Positions 9,309 through 17,729 of a stretch of 64,000 bases of DNA are shown here, piece after piece. A model generated the notes under the pieces. That model ran no database searches, was not told the origin of the DNA, and saw nothing but the letters and a program-made list of their open reading frames with translations. The stretch spans positions 31,583 through 95,582 of the forward strand of contig CAUUSW010000004.1 of the NCBI GenBank assembly GCA_963548005.1, given 5' to 3'. Numbering within the stretch: position 1 is the stretch's first letter; every line of letters starts with the position of its first letter. The translations under genes and the position numbers were made by a program. This DNA is from Nanosynbacter sp963548005. GTDB lineage: Bacteria > Patescibacteriota > Saccharimonadia > Saccharimonadales > Saccharimonadaceae.

Positions 9309-10250
9309 ATGGCTAATCTCAATCTACTATCACCAGAAATTCGAGCCGCAGCGAATGATGCTTGGCAGAGAGCTCAGGAAGGACAAGAGGCCCAGTCTCT
9401 CAATACCAGTCAGGGCTTTGGTTCTGCAGCGCTTCTAAACACTCTCAATGCTGATGTGAGAGAAGCTAGAGAGAAACGTAAAACCGGATTTAATAGTCTT
9501 GATACGATACCCAATCCAGAAACACAGCGGGCTTTTGAAAAAGCTTTTACTCTATCCGAGCGTTTGGTTAGCTACATCGGCCTTTCGGCACCAACACCAG
9601 AACAAATGGCGTCTGTCGGTGTTAACCTTCAATACCTAGCCGAACAATTTGTACTCATGGAGCAAGGAGAAGGTGTCGCCCCGCACGTTGTTTTGGCGCC
9701 CCACGGTCTTGGCAAGCAAAACTGGCTAACTATTGGTCAAAAGATGGCCACAGACACAACTATACCAAGTAATTCACCAGACTCTGACAAAACAGCACCG
9801 TATTCCCAGCCAATACCAGGGGAGCTATGCATGTTGTGGACCAGCCTTAACATCACTGATGATGTTTGGTGCAATCTAGACCAGGCGCCGATTTCAACAA
9901 CAACTCCGGAATTAAGTACTCCACCAGTTTACCGCGATGATAATGGCATTCAATGGACACTCCGTCTCATTTCCGGCGGAATGCCAACGCCACAATTCTG
10001 TGCATACCACCATAATCCTGCTACACATCAGACATTAGCCGAAGGCGTAACTGACAAACTTACTACTGTACTAGCTGGCTACACACCAACAGACCAGGTG
10101 TCCATCAGCTCTTCGTGGTGTTGGCAGCCCAACGTAAATGTAGCCAATGCTCCATATATCTGTTGGGATGACTGGGATAGACAGATGCGAATTACACTGC
10201 TTACCATTGGTCCAAAAACCCTCCTGGGTGTTCGTTATCCAGTAGGCTAG
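9309..10250 (+). CDS. Unknown protein, paralog B of the MoxR/VWA locus
   Basis: This 313-residue protein of unknown function is the paralog of the 4631-5497 product (shared PEI..AA..AW.RAQEGQ start, GFGSAA, VREARE, GF..L..I.NPE and TP...G..L.YLAE segments). The C-terminal half is rich in tryptophan, cysteine and threonine and ends with an LLGVRYPVG stretch comparable to LFVGYRELS in paralog A. It starts 12 bases after the VWA stop and is likely co-transcribed. No signal sequence or membrane helix is seen. The two paralogs have diverged well beyond a recent duplication. Confidence 0.8.
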   Translation: MANLNLLSPEIRAAANDAWQRAQEGQEAQSLNTSQGFGSAALLNTLNADVREAREKRKTGFNSLDTIPNPETQRAFEKAFTLSERLVSYIGLSAPTPEQMASVGVNLQYLAEQFVLMEQGEGVAPHVVLAPHGLGKQNWLTIGQKMATDTTIPSNSPDSDKTAPYSQPIPGELCMLWTSLNITDDVWCNLDQAPISTTTPELSTPPVYRDDNGIQWTLRLISGGMPTPQFCAYHHNPATHQTLAEGVTDKLTTVLAGYTPTDQVSISSSWCWQPNVNVANAPYICWDDWDRQMRITLLTIGPKTLLGVRYPVG

Positions 10251-10256
10251 CAATTG

Positions 10257-10631
10257 CTACTGCTCGCGCTGGAAACCGCGCTTGAACCGTGCCAGTACGC
10301 CGCGGCTGCTGCCAACGTGCGCCAACACATCATCCTTATACTTACGTAGCTGCCCATTCAGTTTTGCTTCAACGATATCGACTGCCGCTAGCACGTTCAT
10401 TGTCGAATCTTTGGCGGTGATTTTCTTGTCTGGTACATTAATGATCACCTCAACCTCGTACTTGTTGCCGCCAGGATTATCAATCTGCTTGATCTTTACA
10501 TCAGCGGTGGCGCTCTTGCGGGCATGCCGCGGCAAGTACTTGCCCAGCGCACCGATTTTGCGCTCGACGTATTTCTTTGTGGTGTCCGTCAATTCGTATT
10601 TGACACCGGTAATGGTAATAGCTTTGATCAT
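10257..10631 (-). CDS. raiA: Ribosome hibernation promoting factor (RaiA/HPF family)
   Basis: The 124-residue protein has the S30AE fold pattern: ITITGVKYELTD at the start, a VERKIGAL helix, a central VEVIINVPDK strand, an AAVDIVEAKL helix and a basic C-terminus. This family binds the 30S decoding centre and silences or dimerises ribosomes during slow growth. It matches the short form, lacking the C-terminal dimerisation domain of long HPF. The start has a strong GGAGGAATT ribosome site. It converges with the VWA-arm gene, leaving only six bases between the stop codons. Confidence 0.88.
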   Translation of the reverse strand: MIKAITITGVKYELTDTTKKYVERKIGALGKYLPRHARKSATADVKIKQIDNPGGNKYEVEVIINVPDKKITAKDSTMNVLAAVDIVEAKLNGQLRKYKDDVLAHVGSSRGVLARFKRGFQREQ

Positions 10632-10653
10632 AATTCCTCCTTTTACTTATACC

Positions 10654-10896
10654 CTAGCGTGGCAAAACAACACCCGCGTCCTTCGCCATTTTTAGTAATT
10701 CTTCGTTAATCACGAGCAGCTTTTCTTTCGACGACATTTTGGCAAAGCTGGCGCTCATAAATGATTTGTTCGGCTTACCGTAAATAACATCGTATATCTC
10801 TTTAATGTCGTTCGTCAGTGCCTGTAGTCTGCCTTCGACCACGCCATCAGCGATCGCACCCTTGATCCATTGCTTGTCATCGTTCGTCAGTGCCAT
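10654..10896 (-). CDS. Small unknown protein (80 residues)
   Basis: This 80-residue, mostly helical protein begins MALTNDDKQWIKGAI and has no recognised motif, signal or membrane segment. Its start is preceded by a GGAGGGTG ribosome site and by its own TATAAT box at 10914-10919 that crosses the serS stop codon. It stands between serS and raiA on the same strand. Phage-like and CPR genomes often carry short helical proteins beginning this way, but I cannot assign a function. Confidence 0.65.
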   Translation of the reverse strand: MALTNDDKQWIKGAIADGVVEGRLQALTNDIKEIYDVIYGKPNKSFMSASFAKMSSKEKLLVINEELLKMAKDAGVVLPR

Positions 10897-10914
10897 ACAC
10901 CCTCCTAGACTCCA

Positions 10915-12210
10915 TTATATCATCTCGCGGCCATTCATATATGGACGAAGTGCTTCTGGCACCACGACATCACCCTCTGCAGTCTGATAATTCTCGATAA
11001 TCGCCACCATACAGCGCCCCAGCGCAAAGGCCGTCGCATCATTCGTGTGGATCAATTCGACCCCGTTATCCGTACGCACCCGCGTCATCAAGCGGCGTGC
11101 CTGATAATCAGTCATGTAGTCAGCAGTATGCGTCTCGCGGTACTTGCCCTGACCCGGTAACCACACTTCCATGTCAACACCACGCGCGTTTGGCTTGCCG
11201 ATATCAGCCGTACACTTCATCAGCACGTGGTATGGCAACTTCAGCTGGGCCAACAACCACTCTTGGATGGCAATAAATAGCAGGTGCTCGTTATAACTAT
11301 CCTTCGCCTCGGTGAAGCTCTCCATCTCCAGCTTGTCAAACTGGTGCATCCGAATCAGCCCTTCCATATCCTTGCCGTACGTCCCCGCTTCTTTTCGAAA
11401 ACTAGTCGCAAAGCCTAGGTATCGTAGCGGCAACTGCTTGGCATCAAAAATCTCACCCGCATGCATACTGCCGAGCACATGCTCAGCGCTCCCCTGTAGC
11501 CACAGCTCCTCGCCCTCGATTTTGTAGCGATCATCACTCGGCTGGAGGCGATCCATCTGATCATACGGCTCGGTCCGGATCATCAGCGGCGGCAGCACTG
11601 GGATGAATGGTTTTGTATTGACATCAAGGCCAGCCTTTTCAGCGATCTCTTTGATCACCGCTGGGTTCGTGAGAGATGTGATCACAAACTGGATAATCGC
11701 CTGTTGCAACAACACCAAATCCCCCATGATATAAGCAAAACGAGCACCAGCAACCTTGGCGGCCCGCTCTTTGTCGAGCCAGCCTTTTGCCTCGGCGATT
11801 TCGTAGTGATTTTTCGGCGCAAAATCAAAGGCTGGAATATCACCGACGACCTTTACTTCAACGTTTTCATCCTCACTCAGACCAACTGGTACATCGGCGT
11901 GCGGCATATTAGGAACCTGCTTTAGTAGTGCCGTGTATCGTTCCTCGACCTCGCTCAGCCGAGTCTCGAGCCCGCTCAGCTTGACCTTGATGGTCTTGCC
12001 CTGCTCAATCAAACCCGGCTCAGGCTTGCCACCCTTCATCTGCGCAGCAATCTCATTACGCTGCTGGCGCAACTCATCAACCTGCCGCTGCGCCTCACGA
12101 CGCTCGTCGTCTAATTGCAACAATGTCGCAATAGACACGTCACACCCCTTGTGTTTCGCCGCAGTCTGCACTGCCTCGGCGTTATCTCGAATAAAGCGAA
12201 TATCTAACAT
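10915..12210 (-). CDS. serS: Seryl-tRNA synthetase
   Basis: The 431-residue protein has the N-terminal coiled-coil arm (about residues 30-110, rich in RREAQRQVDELRQQ-type heptads) that grips the long variable arm of tRNA-Ser, then the class II core with the motif 2 region FRKEAGTYGKDMEGLIRMHQ and the motif 3 segment ALGRCMVAIIENYQ. It charges tRNA-Ser in the cytoplasm. Motif 2 usually reads FRSEAG; here it is FRKEAG. Length is normal for bacteria. The ATG at 12208-12210 lies only six bases behind an extended -10 box (12217-12222), so the mRNA may be leaderless. Confidence 0.97.
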   Translation of the reverse strand: MLDIRFIRDNAEAVQTAAKHKGCDVSIATLLQLDDERREAQRQVDELRQQRNEIAAQMKGGKPEPGLIEQGKTIKVKLSGLETRLSEVEERYTALLKQVPNMPHADVPVGLSEDENVEVKVVGDIPAFDFAPKNHYEIAEAKGWLDKERAAKVAGARFAYIMGDLVLLQQAIIQFVITSLTNPAVIKEIAEKAGLDVNTKPFIPVLPPLMIRTEPYDQMDRLQPSDDRYKIEGEELWLQGSAEHVLGSMHAGEIFDAKQLPLRYLGFATSFRKEAGTYGKDMEGLIRMHQFDKLEMESFTEAKDSYNEHLLFIAIQEWLLAQLKLPYHVLMKCTADIGKPNARGVDMEVWLPGQGKYRETHTADYMTDYQARRLMTRVRTDNGVELIHTNDATAFALGRCMVAIIENYQTAEGDVVVPEALRPYMNGREMI

Positions 12211-12216
12211 GGTATC

Positions 12217-12222
12217 ATTGTA
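12217..12222 (-). promoter_or_regulatory. Extended -10 box directly before serS
   Basis: A TGCTACAAT extended -10 element ends six bases before the serS ATG. No Shine-Dalgarno fits between them, so transcription probably starts at or next to the start codon. No clear -35 is visible. Confidence 0.5.
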
Positions 12223-12267
12223 GCAGATATGCGATAATTTATCTCGCCAACTTGACCGCCAACTTCA

Positions 12268-14196
12268 CTAGTTTGAAAGCTTGGTAATTGTCAGGCTTGC
12301 GTCGCTGAGTTGCACACTCTGGAGGTCTGATACGACGATCAACTTTAGTTTGGTGCCAGCCGTGGCCCGCATCATCCGTGAATACGGCAGTGTCGAACGA
12401 CGAACACCGGCTTGATTAGACGACCACGTGCCCTCTGGACGATCACCGTTCACATCATTAACAATTTGGTAAATGTTACGCATCGGCGAGTTGTCAACGG
12501 TACGAATACTGGAACGGATGAAATATACACCGTCGCTTGGAATGGTATACGTGTGATTCACTGGATCCCAGGTGCCACCGCCGGTATTCGTGGTGATCGT
12601 TGTCATCGGAATGGCTGTATAAGTGTCAGCATTAATATTCACCGCCGTGATGTTACCATTACCGACACCGATCGAGCCAGCAAACATCGTTTCTTGCGGC
12701 AAACTTCTCCACGCAACATCACAATCTGCCGCCGATTTTTTCATCAGTACCTGACCAATTGACCCACCAGCCGGAATATTTGATCCGGTAAACGTCAGTC
12801 CAATATTTGGTGTACCATTGCCCGTAACGTTGAGTTTGGTCGAACATGGCTGAGTACTATTTGTCACATTGACTGTTGCATTTGCACCAGCTTCACCCTT
12901 TTCACCTTTATCACCTTTTTGTCCTTGGGGACCAGCGTCGCCCTTCGGACCTTTAGCTCCAGGTGCACCGGCATCTCCCTTGGCCCCTTGTGGGCCGGCA
13001 GGGCCAGTTTCACCCTTAGCCCCTGGCTCGCCTTTGTCACCCTTAGCACCCTGAAGACCCTGTGGCCCCGCTGGACCAGTGTCACCTTTATCCCCCTTAA
13101 CACCTGGTATACCCTGGGGGCCGGGCAGGCCCTGAGGACCTACTGGGCCGGTGTCGCCCTTGTCGCCTTTTTGACCTTGAGCGCCTGTCGCTCCAGTATC
13201 ACCTTTAGCGCCTTTGAGTCCTTGCGGGCCGGCGGGACCGACTGGACCGGTATCACCTTTGGCTCCCTGAGGACCTGCAGGACCTTGTGGGCCATCATTA
13301 CCTTTTTCACCTTTCTCACCTTTTTGGCCTTGGGGACCAGCTGGGCCAGTTTCACCCTTTTGGCCTTGGGCACCGGCAGGCCCCTGAGCACCTTGTGCGC
13401 CCTGGGCACCCGTTGCACCCTGTGGACCGGTATCACCTTTGTCACCCTTCGGGCCCTTTAGATCAGACAATGCGATGAGGTTATGCCAAGTAGCATCGCC
13501 TCTGTAGCGCCACTGTATATATAGTGCAGTTTTCTGTAGCTCAATCTCTCGTCCATCATTACCGGCATCGCCCTTTTGGCCTTGGGCGCCCACTGCACCA
13601 GTGTCACCTTTTTCACCTTTTTCACCCTTTTCACCTTTAGCGCCGGCATCGCCTTTGTCACCTTTTTGTCCTTGCTGGCCGGTGTCGCCTTTGGGACCCT
13701 GTGGGCCAGCCGGACCGACGACACCGTTGGCATCACCCTTCTCACCCTTGTCACCCTTTTGGCCCCGTGGACCAGCTGGACCCTGAGCACCGGTCGCGCC
13801 GGTGTCACCTTTTGGCCCGGTCGCACCGTTTTTACCATTCGCCCCATCACGGCCATTGGCTCCACGCTGCCCTGTGTTCACACCGTTTTTACCGTCTTTA
13901 CCAGCAGCTCCGGCCTCACCAGTGTCACCTTTGTCGCCTTTCTCGCCCTTGTCACCTTTTTCACCCCGCAACTCAGAAAGAGAGACGATATCTTGCCAAT
14001 CACCATCCATAAACTGCCACTGCACCTTGCCATTGCTTTGGCGCAGGCTAATCTGATCTGGACGAACCCCCTTGTAAAAGCGATTGCCGCCGCCCCATGG
14101 CCACCACCACAGCAGTAGAATGATTAGTATCGTGACGATAAACAAACATATTACCAGTTTACGACTCGCATATGTCTTGTCTGAGCGCTCGTTCAT
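12268..14196 (-). CDS. Membrane-anchored collagen-like surface protein
   Basis: The 642-residue protein starts with a basic stretch and one transmembrane helix (about residues 12-36), followed by a short module with W and LSELRG. It then has long Gly-X-Y collagen-like runs (about 78-470) rich in GPAGPQG, GDKG and GEKG triplets, and a C-terminal globular domain of about 170 residues resembling BclA/C1q-TNF-type trimerisation heads. A second copy of the W...LSDLKG module interrupts the collagen region near residue 235. Bacterial collagen-like proteins form rigid surface stalks for adhesion. The anchor is N-terminal with no sortase motif. The DNA is highly repetitive. A TATAAT box ends five bases before the ATG. 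Confidence 0.88.
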   Translation of the reverse strand: MNERSDKTYASRKLVICLFIVTILIILLLWWWPWGGGNRFYKGVRPDQISLRQSNGKVQWQFMDGDWQDIVSLSELRGEKGDKGEKGDKGDTGEAGAAGKDGKNGVNTGQRGANGRDGANGKNGATGPKGDTGATGAQGPAGPRGQKGDKGEKGDANGVVGPAGPQGPKGDTGQQGQKGDKGDAGAKGEKGEKGEKGDTGAVGAQGQKGDAGNDGREIELQKTALYIQWRYRGDATWHNLIALSDLKGPKGDKGDTGPQGATGAQGAQGAQGPAGAQGQKGETGPAGPQGQKGEKGEKGNDGPQGPAGPQGAKGDTGPVGPAGPQGLKGAKGDTGATGAQGQKGDKGDTGPVGPQGLPGPQGIPGVKGDKGDTGPAGPQGLQGAKGDKGEPGAKGETGPAGPQGAKGDAGAPGAKGPKGDAGPQGQKGDKGEKGEAGANATVNVTNSTQPCSTKLNVTGNGTPNIGLTFTGSNIPAGGSIGQVLMKKSAADCDVAWRSLPQETMFAGSIGVGNGNITAVNINADTYTAIPMTTITTNTGGGTWDPVNHTYTIPSDGVYFIRSSIRTVDNSPMRNIYQIVNDVNGDRPEGTWSSNQAGVRRSTLPYSRMMRATAGTKLKLIVVSDLQSVQLSDASLTITKLSN

Positions 14197-14299
14197 ATTG
14201 TATTATATCCCCTATTTGATCTTGCTATACGCCTATTTACCGTGATTATAGCATGAGCACATTCTAAAAGCCATAATTTTTATCAAAAATCGCGGGTAA

Positions 14300-14466
14300 T
14301 TACGACAGGTCAGCCACAATTAAGTAGTACGGGCCAGTCATTCCCTCGCCATCAACCAACACTTCGCCTTGCTCAGGCTTATCCCCAGTCCCGAGATGGT
14401 GTGCGTCAGCGTCGACTTGCCCGAACCAGATTTGCCTAAAATCGTCACACTCGCCCCAGTGACCAT
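14300..14466 (-). pseudogene. Frameshifted fragment of an ABC transporter ATPase
   Basis: Reading the minus strand from 14466 gives TGASVTILGKSGSGKST plus TLTHTISGL, a Walker A region nearly identical to that of the intact ABC ATPase at 17021-17719. After GL the frame is broken: a +2 shift (an extra GG) puts DKPEQGEVLVDGEG in another frame, and it stops at 14300. Everything after the Walker A region (Q-loop, signature, Walker B) is missing. It is a decayed duplicate of the neighbouring MacB-type ATPase lying behind uppP. I do not expect a functional product. Confidence 0.75.
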
Positions 14467-14483
14467 ACGCTTTTAACGACGAA

Positions 14484-15326
14484 CTAAACCGCACTGATCG
14501 CGCCGCTCATCAGCAAAACAATGATCAGACCGCCTAGCCCGACTCGATACCAAATAAATAGCGAGAAGTCATTCCGCGCCACAAACTTGAGTAGCCACGA
14601 TATCGCAATGTAGCCGACCACAAACGACACGATGGTCGCAAGTCCCGTCGCTACCCAGCCGACACCGCCGGCAATGTGCTTTGAGGCGGTCAGCATCTCC
14701 AGCAGCCCAGCCGCCACCAGCACCGGGATACCGAGGAAAAAGCTCAACTTCGTCACCGTCACTCGGTCAAATCCCCGCAGCAGCCCCACCGAGATCGTTG
14801 CTCCCGACCGGCTAATACCCGGTATCAAGGCCAGGCACTGCCCCACGCCAATCGCCAGCGTGTCTCGCCACGTCGTTTGCTGCTCGCTGCGGTGACTGGC
14901 CTTTTCTGAACGCTTATCGGCCCACCACATCACCAGGCTCCAGCCGATCAACGCCACCGCCACAAACCACAAACTACGCAGCACCGTCTCGACCTGATCC
15001 TTAAACAGTAGTCCAATCACTGCGATCGGCACCGAACCGATGATAATCGCCCAGCCATACACATAATCAAACTGTCGTCGCGCCCGCTTCCACCACAGCC
15101 CGCGCCACCACGCGCTTAGCACCCGCCAAATATCGCTCCAAAAATAGATGATCGCTGCCAAGATCGCGCCGATCTGAATTACTGCCGTGAACGCCGTCAG
15201 ACTCGGATCATCAATTCTCATCCCCATCAATTTCTCAACGATCGTCAAATGTCCCGTCGAAGAAACCGGCAGAAACTCCGTCACGCCTTCAATGATGCCG
15301 AGGATGATCGCCTGCCACCACGCCAC
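14484..15326 (-). CDS. uppP: Undecaprenyl-diphosphatase (BacA/UppP)
   Basis: UppP removes one phosphate from undecaprenyl diphosphate to recycle the lipid carrier for cell-wall polymers; it also gives bacitracin tolerance. The 280-residue protein has about seven to eight membrane helices, the N-terminal signature GIIEGVTEFLPVSSTGHL, and a second conserved segment LIPGISRSGATIS. Both carry the catalytic Glu, Ser, His and Arg residues. The start is a GTG at 15324-15326. It lies 68 bases downstream of the PspC-domain gene and may be read from the same transcript. Length is normal. Confidence 0.96.
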   Translation of the reverse strand: MAWWQAIILGIIEGVTEFLPVSSTGHLTIVEKLMGMRIDDPSLTAFTAVIQIGAILAAIIYFWSDIWRVLSAWWRGLWWKRARRQFDYVYGWAIIIGSVPIAVIGLLFKDQVETVLRSLWFVAVALIGWSLVMWWADKRSEKASHRSEQQTTWRDTLAIGVGQCLALIPGISRSGATISVGLLRGFDRVTVTKLSFFLGIPVLVAAGLLEMLTASKHIAGGVGWVATGLATIVSFVVGYIAISWLLKFVARNDFSLFIWYRVGLGGLIIVLLMSGAISAV

Positions 15327-15394
15327 TACTTAATAGCTCCCTATCATCCCTTCAGTGTAGCAGCTCAGTAAGCATTCGCCAACCTTCACGCTCA

Positions 15395-16687
15395 CTATGC
15401 GTCACTTGATTGTGGTGCGGGCGATGGCGACAGCGGCCCGGACACATGCAGCCGCACAAACCCGAAGCAGTTGACATCAAGCTCTGGCGAGAGGCCAAAC
15501 CACGTCGTGCGACAGCGATTACGCTGGTTTTCAACTCTGAGCACGAGCTTATCACCATCACGCACCGCCGACACTTTCGGTTGCTGGCGCTTTCCCTTGA
15601 GGTCTGTGTAGCGCAGTTCAACCTTGATATCGCCTCGGGTCGTATCCCCAAAATGTAACGACGCATCCTCACCCTCGACGTGGACATATTTCACGCCCTT
15701 CATATCACTTGGCAATTCAACCGGCACGATTTTTGTCAAGCGCTCCTCGTCACGTGCTAGCTCATTCGCCATACCTACACCAAACAGCGTCATTCCCGAA
15801 ACCGATAGTGCTCCCACAACTAGCGCCACCACCGTCATAATCACCGATAGCCGCTTTAACGTCCATGTGAAAGCGCTGTGGCTCAATATCGCGCCCAGCC
15901 ACACCGCTGCTACACCGCCAATAAATAAGGACACCCATAGACCCCACGCCCACGGCTGCGCATAAAGCCCATCCAGCAAACCAATTACCGCGATACCGCC
16001 GACCGCCCCCACGATGAGTGCAATAAATAATCCCAGCGTTACCATGAGAATACCAACACCAAGAATAAATCGAAATACTTTTGCTGCCGTATGACCCGTG
16101 TTACTATTCCGCCCTACGGATGGCTCATTCCGACTGGCCTGACGCTTCAGCGAATCAAACGTTACCGCCTTGCCGCGCATCTGGAGCTTATCAGAGGCAG
16201 TCCGCGCCTCTGGAACTGACAGCCACATCACAATATAAATCAGTACCGCTGCACCAAAGGTAATAAATGGCGAAAAAATGAACAATAATCGTATCCACAA
16301 AGGATTGGTTCCCCAATAGGCAGCAATGCCCGCACACACGCCACCAATCAGCGCATGCTCCGTATCACGCATCAGCCGTCGCTCCGAACGCTCTGAACGC
16401 TCGGGCTCGTCATCGGTCTCCACCGCCTCGTCATCGTCCGAAAAATCACGCGGTTCGCCCATTTGTTTCTGCACCGCCAGGACGTCGTCGTGACTGATCA
16501 CGCCATCCTTCGACACGCCGCGCTCCGCCAAAAGCTCCACCATTCGCGCCTCAATTTCCCGCATAGCCTCTGGCTCGGCGTGCATGTTTTTCTGAATTAA
16601 ATTCAGGTACTTTTCCAATGATTTTTTAGCATCAACCTCCACGCTAAACGGCGTTTTTGCCAAATGAATTCTGGTTATTTCTTTCAT
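15395..16687 (-). CDS. PspC-domain membrane protein
   Basis: The 430-residue protein has a cytoplasmic N-terminal region (about 1-115) ending in a run of Glu/Asp/Arg, then a PspC domain (RDTEHALIGGVCAGIAAYWG through IYIVMWLSVPEA). At least three further membrane helices (about 205-310) follow, then a C-terminal extracytoplasmic beta-rich domain (about 320-430). PspC proteins sense envelope stress. Its start overlaps the PadR stop by four bases (ATGA), so translation is coupled and the gene belongs to the ABC/PadR operon. This suggests a combined envelope-stress module. No exact family was recognised for the C-terminal domain. Confidence 0.82.
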   Translation of the reverse strand: MKEITRIHLAKTPFSVEVDAKKSLEKYLNLIQKNMHAEPEAMREIEARMVELLAERGVSKDGVISHDDVLAVQKQMGEPRDFSDDDEAVETDDEPERSERSERRLMRDTEHALIGGVCAGIAAYWGTNPLWIRLLFIFSPFITFGAAVLIYIVMWLSVPEARTASDKLQMRGKAVTFDSLKRQASRNEPSVGRNSNTGHTAAKVFRFILGVGILMVTLGLFIALIVGAVGGIAVIGLLDGLYAQPWAWGLWVSLFIGGVAAVWLGAILSHSAFTWTLKRLSVIMTVVALVVGALSVSGMTLFGVGMANELARDEERLTKIVPVELPSDMKGVKYVHVEGEDASLHFGDTTRGDIKVELRYTDLKGKRQQPKVSAVRDGDKLVLRVENQRNRCRTTWFGLSPELDVNCFGFVRLHVSGPLSPSPAPQSSDA

Positions 16688-17031
16688 CGCTTGGCTCCTT
16701 TCTCGAGATTTTTTAGCGAAGTGTTCAACATTTTGATACGATTTTTCAATTCATCCACCAGCTGCGCACCCACGTCAGTGAGCGAATAATATTTGCGCGG
16801 CGGACCTTGCTCGCTTTCCTGCCATTCGTGCTGCAAATAGCCGTATTTTTGCAAGCGGCTGAGCAGCGGGTAAATCGTTCCTTCAACCACCATCAGCTCC
16901 GACTCGCTCAATTGCTTCACAATGTCGCCGGTATATTGCGGTTGTTTGGCACAAACCAGCAGCACACAGTAGACCAAAAAACCTTTGCGCAGCTGAATCG
17001 CCAAGCTTTCGGCGTAAGCACTAACGTCCAT
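16684..17031 (-). CDS. PadR family transcriptional regulator
   Basis: The product of about 115 residues is a PadR-type winged-helix repressor: an N-terminal QLRKGFLVYCVLLV helix, a GDIVKQLSE...VVEGTIYPLLSRLQKYGYL recognition region, and a short dimerising C-terminal helix. I chose the ATG at 17029-17031 because AGGAG sits seven bases upstream; a longer frame to 17064 has no ribosome site. It overlaps the ATPase gene by 11 bases and the PspC gene by four. PadR proteins commonly repress their own ABC-transporter operon, and a perfect palindrome lies in the operon promoter at 19045-19058. Confidence 0.9.
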   Translation of the reverse strand: MDVSAYAESLAIQLRKGFLVYCVLLVCAKQPQYTGDIVKQLSESELMVVEGTIYPLLSRLQKYGYLQHEWQESEQGPPRKYYSLTDVGAQLVDELKNRIKMLNTSLKNLEKGAKR

Positions 17032-17719
17032 GCTTTTTCTCCTCTGGCACGGTCGATTTCTCAACTCGTCCGTCTTTAATTATAATCTGATAATCGCATT
17101 TTTTCGCCAGGTCGACGTCGTGTGTCACTACAATCAGCGTGACACCCTTTTGCTTATTATAATCAAATAGCAATCCTTCCACCTTAGCGCCAGTTTCGCT
17201 GTCCAGGTTGCCGGTCGGCTCGTCGGCAAAGATGATTTGCGGATCGCCGACAATCGCCCGGGCAATCGCCAAGCGCTGCTTCTGCCCGCCCGACAAATCT
17301 TTGGCACGGTTTTTGCGCTTATCGTACAAATCCACCGCTTTAAGCGCCGCGTTGATTTTGTGCGCCCGCTTTTTGCGCGGCAGCCGGGCAATTTCCAGCG
17401 GTAGACTGACGTTATCAACCACGCTCTCGTTGCCTTGGACAAAAAAACTCTGGAAGATGAAGCCGATTTTCTTGGCGCGAAACTCATCGACATGCTTTGA
17501 CTTTAGTTGCAAGATATCTTGTCCGTCAATGATAACTTGGCCTTTTTGCGGCTTATCCAATCCTGAAATGGCATGCATCAATGTCGATTTTCCTGAGCCG
17601 GATTTTCCTAAAATTGCCACGCTGGCTCCTGTTGGGATAGTTAAGCTGACATTTTTCAGTGCCGTAAATTGGTTTTTCTTTTTGCCGTAAATTTTCGTCA
17701 CATTTTTTAGTTCGATCAT
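17021..17719 (-). CDS. ABC transporter ATP-binding protein (MacB/LolD/FtsE type)
   Basis: The 232-residue ATPase has Walker A GKSGSGKST at about 38-46, Q-loop GFIFQSFF, signature LSGGQKQR, Walker B IIFADEPTGNLD and the H-loop THD. The DEPTGNLDS form is characteristic of the MacB/LolD group that works with FtsX-like permeases, here the gene just upstream. Such pairs use ATP to drive periplasmic or surface events, such as antibiotic or peptide efflux or lipoprotein release. It begins ten bases after the permease stop. A decayed copy of its Walker A region lies at 14300-14466. Confidence 0.94.
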   Translation of the reverse strand: MIELKNVTKIYGKKKNQFTALKNVSLTIPTGASVAILGKSGSGKSTLMHAISGLDKPQKGQVIIDGQDILQLKSKHVDEFRAKKIGFIFQSFFVQGNESVVDNVSLPLEIARLPRKKRAHKINAALKAVDLYDKRKNRAKDLSGGQKQRLAIARAIVGDPQIIFADEPTGNLDSETGAKVEGLLFDYNKQKGVTLIVVTHDVDLAKKCDYQIIIKDGRVEKSTVPEEKKHGR

Positions 17720-17729
17720 GATATTTCTC

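Noticed and set aside
12864..13890. Several long frames in other phases over the collagen-like gene.
   Set aside because: They are by-products of the GC-rich Gly-X-Y repeats and contain only low-complexity peptides.
15352..15687. A 111-codon minus-strand frame beside the PspC gene end.
   Set aside because: It is an out-of-frame shadow of the PspC coding region with a Cys/Arg/Ser-rich composition.
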